From: Terriglobia bacterium
GTDB lineage: Bacteria > Acidobacteriota > Terriglobia > Bryobacterales > Bryobacteraceae
Assembly (NCBI GenBank): GCA_020073305.1
Contig: JAIQFK010000005.1
Location: forward strand, 1-64,000
Direction: 5' to 3'
Length of the DNA stretch: 64,000 nt
Positions within the stretch are counted from its first letter, which is position 1; each line of letters starts with the position of its first letter. The notes beneath the pieces were generated by a model, which ran no database searches, was not told the origin of the DNA, and saw nothing but the letters and a program-made list of their open reading frames with translations. Made by a program: the position numbers and the translations under genes. This document shows positions 62,486 to 64,000 of the stretch, in pieces.

Positions 62486-64000
62486 ATGAGCATTTTTCGT
62501 ACCAGGTTTCCTGGCCTCTATGTCCTTCTGTTAATTTTGGTTCCAGTTCCTGGGGGTTTCGTGGTCCCTGCCTGTGGTCAGCGCAACCTGTCTGGTACTG
62601 CCGAGATCCAGTTGGCGCTGCGTAAGCTGAACGTTCTAGGTAGTGTCCTGATGATCGCCGCTCACCCGGACGACGAAAATACGGCCCTCCTGGCCTATTA
62701 TGCGCGCGGGCGGTCGGTACGGACAGGTTACCTTTCGTTAACTCGCGGCGAAGGCGGCCAGAACCTCATCGGCCCGGAGCAAGGTGACCTTCTCGGTGTC
62801 ATAAGGACACAGGAATTGCTGGCGGCTCGACGTATCGATGGCGCCGAGCAGTTCTTCACGCGCGCCATCGACTTCGGTTACTCCAAGACGCCCGATGAAG
62901 CCCTGGCCAAATGGGGCCGGGAGAGGATCCTCTCGGACATCGTGTGGGAGATCCGAAAATTTCGGCCAGATGTCGTGATTTTGAGATTCTCGGGCACACC
63001 GCGCGACGGGCACGGGCAGCACCAGGTCTCAGCCCTTCTCGGCAAAGAGGCATTCCTGGCGGCGGCCGACAAGACCCGGTTTCCCGATCAATTGCGTTAC
63101 GCCCAGCCCTGGCAAGCCAAACGGGTGATGTGGAACGTGTTCAGCTTCACCCCGGAGATGGAGAAGGAAGCGCGTGAGATGCCGCATCGCGTCGAGGTGG
63201 ACACCGGCGAATTCAATCCTATGCTGGGCAAGTCCTACAACGAGATCGCCGGGATCAGCCGCAGCCAGCATCGCAGCCAGGGGATGGGGGCGCCGGAGCG
63301 CCGCGGGCCGTCGAAGAATTTCCTGGTGACGGTCGCGGGTGAGCCGGCGGATCACGATGCATTCGACGGCGTGGATATCACCTGGAAGCGCGTGTCCGGC
63401 GGAATGGCAGTAGGCAAAATTTTGGCGGAGGCGGAGCGCACTTTCGCGCCGGAGGAGCCCGAAAAAACGATCCCGCTTTTGCTCGAAGCGCGCAAGCTCA
63501 TGTCCGCCATCGGCGACCCTTGGGCCAGGCGGAAGCTGGAGGAATTGGATGAGACGCTGGCGCTGTGCTCGGGCCTCTGGCTCGACGCAACCGCCGACCG
63601 CTACGCACTGGTTCCCGGCCGGCGAGTGGAGATGCAGCTCACGGCGCTCAATCGGTCTCATGCACCCATCGACCTTCGTGGATATTCGGTCCAAACGCCT
63701 GAAGGCACGCTCGAGGGGGGCGCCAATTACCAGCCGCACTCGCTGGCTTACAACGAACCCGTCACCGGGAATCTTTCCTGGAACACTCCCGCGGACTGCC
63801 CGTACTCCCAGCCCTACTGGCTTCGCAAGCCGCACAGCGGCGACACCTATGAAGTCGACGACCAGCGGCAAATCGGGCTCGCCGATACCCCGCCGTTGCT
63901 CACGGCGCAGTTCCTGGTCAATTTCGACGGGGCCAGCATCGCGCTCAAGCGGCCGGTGCAGTATCGTTACGTGGATCCCACCGAAGGCGAGCTCACGCGC
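62486..64000 (+). CDS. PIG-L-type deacetylase, N-terminal part (runs off the window)
   Basis: 505 codons from the ATG at 62486, open to the window end. A hydrophobic N-terminus (YVLLLILVPVPGGFVVPAC) looks like a signal peptide. The zinc motif MIAAHPDDENTALL, then LTRGEGGQNLIG, DVVILRFSGTPRDGHGQHQ and later beta-rich domains match LmbE/PIG-L deacetylases with extra C-terminal domains, common in acidobacteria. It probably deacetylates an N-acetyl sugar outside the cytoplasm. The start gives the signal peptide; stop not seen. Confidence 0.88.
   Translation, partial: MSIFRTRFPGLYVLLLILVPVPGGFVVPACGQRNLSGTAEIQLALRKLNVLGSVLMIAAHPDDENTALLAYYARGRSVRTGYLSLTRGEGGQNLIGPEQGDLLGVIRTQELLAARRIDGAEQFFTRAIDFGYSKTPDEALAKWGRERILSDIVWEIRKFRPDVVILRFSGTPRDGHGQHQVSALLGKEAFLAAADKTRFPDQLRYAQPWQAKRVMWNVFSFTPEMEKEAREMPHRVEVDTGEFNPMLGKSYNEIAGISRSQHRSQGMGAPERRGPSKNFLVTVAGEPADHDAFDGVDITWKRVSGGMAVGKILAEAERTFAPEEPEKTIPLLLEARKLMSAIGDPWARRKLEELDETLALCSGLWLDATADRYALVPGRRVEMQLTALNRSHAPIDLRGYSVQTPEGTLEGGANYQPHSLAYNEPVTGNLSWNTPADCPYSQPYWLRKPHSGDTYEVDDQRQIGLADTPPLLTAQFLVNFDGASIALKRPVQYRYVDPTEGELTR

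Overview
This window is a 64 kb stretch of GC-rich, gene-dense bacterial chromosome. The gene content points to the phylum Acidobacteriota, most likely a Solibacter/Bryobacter-type soil organism. The signs are an OmpR-type winged helix fused to TolB-like and TPR repeats, TolB/PD40 and YVTN propeller proteins, secreted VCBS and choice-of-anchor-D-like proteins, TIM-barrel sugar isomerases with twin-arginine starts, a multihaem cytochrome-TPR protein, and many short secreted proteins without known function. The taxonomy is inference from the proteins; no rRNA is present.

Layout. 1-5.9 kb: the tail of an enolase-superfamily enzyme, a tandem universal stress protein, a CBS-domain protein, a probable structured RNA ending in a perfect terminator, and an ECF sigma/anti-sigma/secreted-protein operon. 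5.9-15.7 kb: accessory metabolism and secreted proteins (VCBS protein, sugar isomerase, VOC protein, PD40 propeller, seven-haem cytochrome, glycine-zipper lipoprotein, AlaC-like aminotransferase). 15.8-19.5 kb: Flp pilin, PilZ protein and three TadE/TadG-type proteins, without the Tad secretion engine. 20.4 kb: tRNA-Glu. 20.6-39.7 kb: one long, translationally coupled exopolysaccharide locus on the + strand. 39.7-42.1 kb: two divergent winged-helix regulators around a palindromic operator candidate. 42.2-48 kb: housekeeping operon valS-nadC-birA-coaX plus an uncharacterised gene. 48-55.4 kb: PspC-like protein, MFS transporter, PP2C phosphatase, a three-gene secreted-protein operon, an SDR and a Crp/Fnr regulator. 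55.9-64 kb: propeller-phosphoesterase fusion, MalQ, orphan NuoB, patatin and a PIG-L deacetylase that runs off the end.

How the genes work together. The polysaccharide locus holds a coherent Wzx/Wzy-type system: a polyprenyl-phosphate sugar transferase to start the repeat unit, four glycosyltransferases, a methyltransferase, a flippase, two polymerase/ligase-like membrane proteins, a Wza-like exporter and a Wzc-like tyrosine kinase. It also carries its own sugar-nucleotide pathway: RfbF (CDP-glucose), RfbG-like dehydratase, and RfbH (E1 3-dehydrase) with every diagnostic E1 residue at the canonical position, plus two further epimerase/reductase-type genes. Together these predict a CDP-3,6-dideoxyhexose (paratose or tyvelose) in the polymer, a sugar classically known from enterobacterial O-antigens.

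Non-coding structure is the other theme: a family of short CGGGC palindromes near gene ends (one pair encodes the C-terminus of a Wzy-like protein), another palindrome read through as coding sequence in a second Wzy-like protein, a tandem-plus-hairpin element between birA and coaX, a paired promoter-like element in front of flp and tadE, a 3' remnant of a sugar-isomerase gene, and the candidate RNA at about 1.86-2.10 kb.
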